This document shows, piece after piece, positions 63,784 to 64,000 of a DNA stretch of 64,000 bases. The first letter of the stretch is position 1. The number at the start of each line of letters is the position of its first letter. The notes below the pieces were generated by a model. It was given only the letters and a program-made list of their open reading frames with translations, was not told the origin of the DNA and made no database searches. Made by a program: the position numbers and the translations under genes. The stretch is from Seminavis robusta (Eukaryota > Bacillariophyta > Bacillariophyceae > Naviculales > Naviculaceae): contig CAICTM010000150.1 in NCBI GenBank assembly GCA_903772945.1, positions 41,449-105,448 on the forward strand, written 5' to 3'.

Positions 63784-64000
63784 ATGTCCGAAATACCAAT
63801 CCAAGTCGCGTCGTCCGTTCTGGCATCACCGGATACCACAAAATCATCCATAAATGAAGAGACATTGATCGATGCCCTCGAACTATGCATTACAGGCAAG
63901 CGTATTCCTTACAACAACACTGTTGAGTCTGATGTTCACGATGTCCTTGACCGTGCTACTGTTACTCCCACATCCGAGATTGAGATGGAGGGTATTGATA
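63784..64000 (+). CDS. Unknown protein, cut by the right edge
   Basis: An open frame from ATG at 63784 to the window end (72 codons): MSEIPIQVASSVLASPDTTK, then NEETLIDALELCITGKRIPY and DVLDRATVTPTSEIE. Ser/Thr/Glu-rich start, no recognisable domain so far. The true length and identity need sequence beyond the window. Confidence 0.45.
   Translation, partial: MSEIPIQVASSVLASPDTTKSSINEETLIDALELCITGKRIPYNNTVESDVHDVLDRATVTPTSEIEMEGID

Noticed and set aside
1-64000. tRNA, rRNA genes and CRISPR arrays
   Set aside because: I looked for T-arm words, long conserved RNA stretches and regularly spaced repeats and found none that hold up; a scan with tRNAscan-SE and Infernal would be decisive.

Overview
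The window is nuclear DNA of a photosynthetic stramenopile, almost certainly a diatom. The signs are two fucoxanthin chlorophyll a/c proteins with AFAP-type bipartite presequences, a nucleus-encoded plastid sigma-70 factor, two predicted thylakoid-lumen proteins, a fused BtaA-BtaB betaine-lipid synthase, a GT48 beta-1,3-glucan synthase, and a Ty1/copia element. Genes are close together, on both strands, with few short GT-AG introns (46 to about 130 bp). Species cannot be fixed from this sequence. Exon boundaries were placed by hand from reading frame, splice sites and family conservation.

Layout. 1-6.6 kb: cytosolic glutamyl-tRNA synthetase (cut by the left edge), a four-exon acidic protein, a predicted lumenal protein and an acidic nuclear-type protein. 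8-12.8 kb: betaine-lipid synthase and a ribonucleotide reductase small subunit with a secretory-type leader. 13.2-16.1 kb: a LINE-type reverse-transcriptase remnant, then two convergent FCP genes. 17.3-22.2 kb: a 60-residue membrane protein, a syntaxin-6-type Qc-SNARE, a 553-bp MITE and a MAP65/PRC1 microtubule bundler. 23-28.5 kb: a small lumenal protein, protein phosphatase 5, and an eight-exon single-AAA relative of NSF with a hydrophobic leader. 28.7-36.3 kb: a complete copia element with both LTRs. 36.5-43.3 kb: an IPI1/TEX10-like ribosome-assembly protein, the plastid sigma factor and an OB-fold/winged-helix protein (STN1- or RPA32-like). 44.4-51.2 kb: beta-1,3-glucan synthase. 51.6-62 kb: PRPP synthetase with a mitochondrial-type leader, an unknown protein with an apparent frameshift, a MAP2K-like kinase and a three-finger CCCH protein. 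62.8-64 kb: unassigned reading frames, the last cut by the right edge.

How the genes relate. There are no operons. Several pairs are divergent and probably share upstream regions (GluRS/acidic protein, NSF-like/IPI1, sigma/OB-fold, PRPP synthetase/unknown). The plastid-directed genes (two FCPs, sigma factor, two lumenal proteins, possibly the RNR small subunit and the NSF-like AAA protein) are scattered among housekeeping genes.

Main points for a second look: (1) the copia element sits in the roughly 300-bp divergent promoter between the NSF-like and IPI1-like genes; (2) its LTRs differ by ten single-base deletions and no substitution, and its pol region is broken by frameshifts while flanking genes are intact, which points to sequence error rather than age; (3) the single-AAA NSF-like protein carries a signal-peptide-like leader; (4) the glucan synthase has an N-terminal multi-pass block resembling TMEM198/DUF4203; (5) a MITE has mariner-like ends and TA flanks; (6) the RNR small subunit and PRPP synthetase carry organelle-type leaders.
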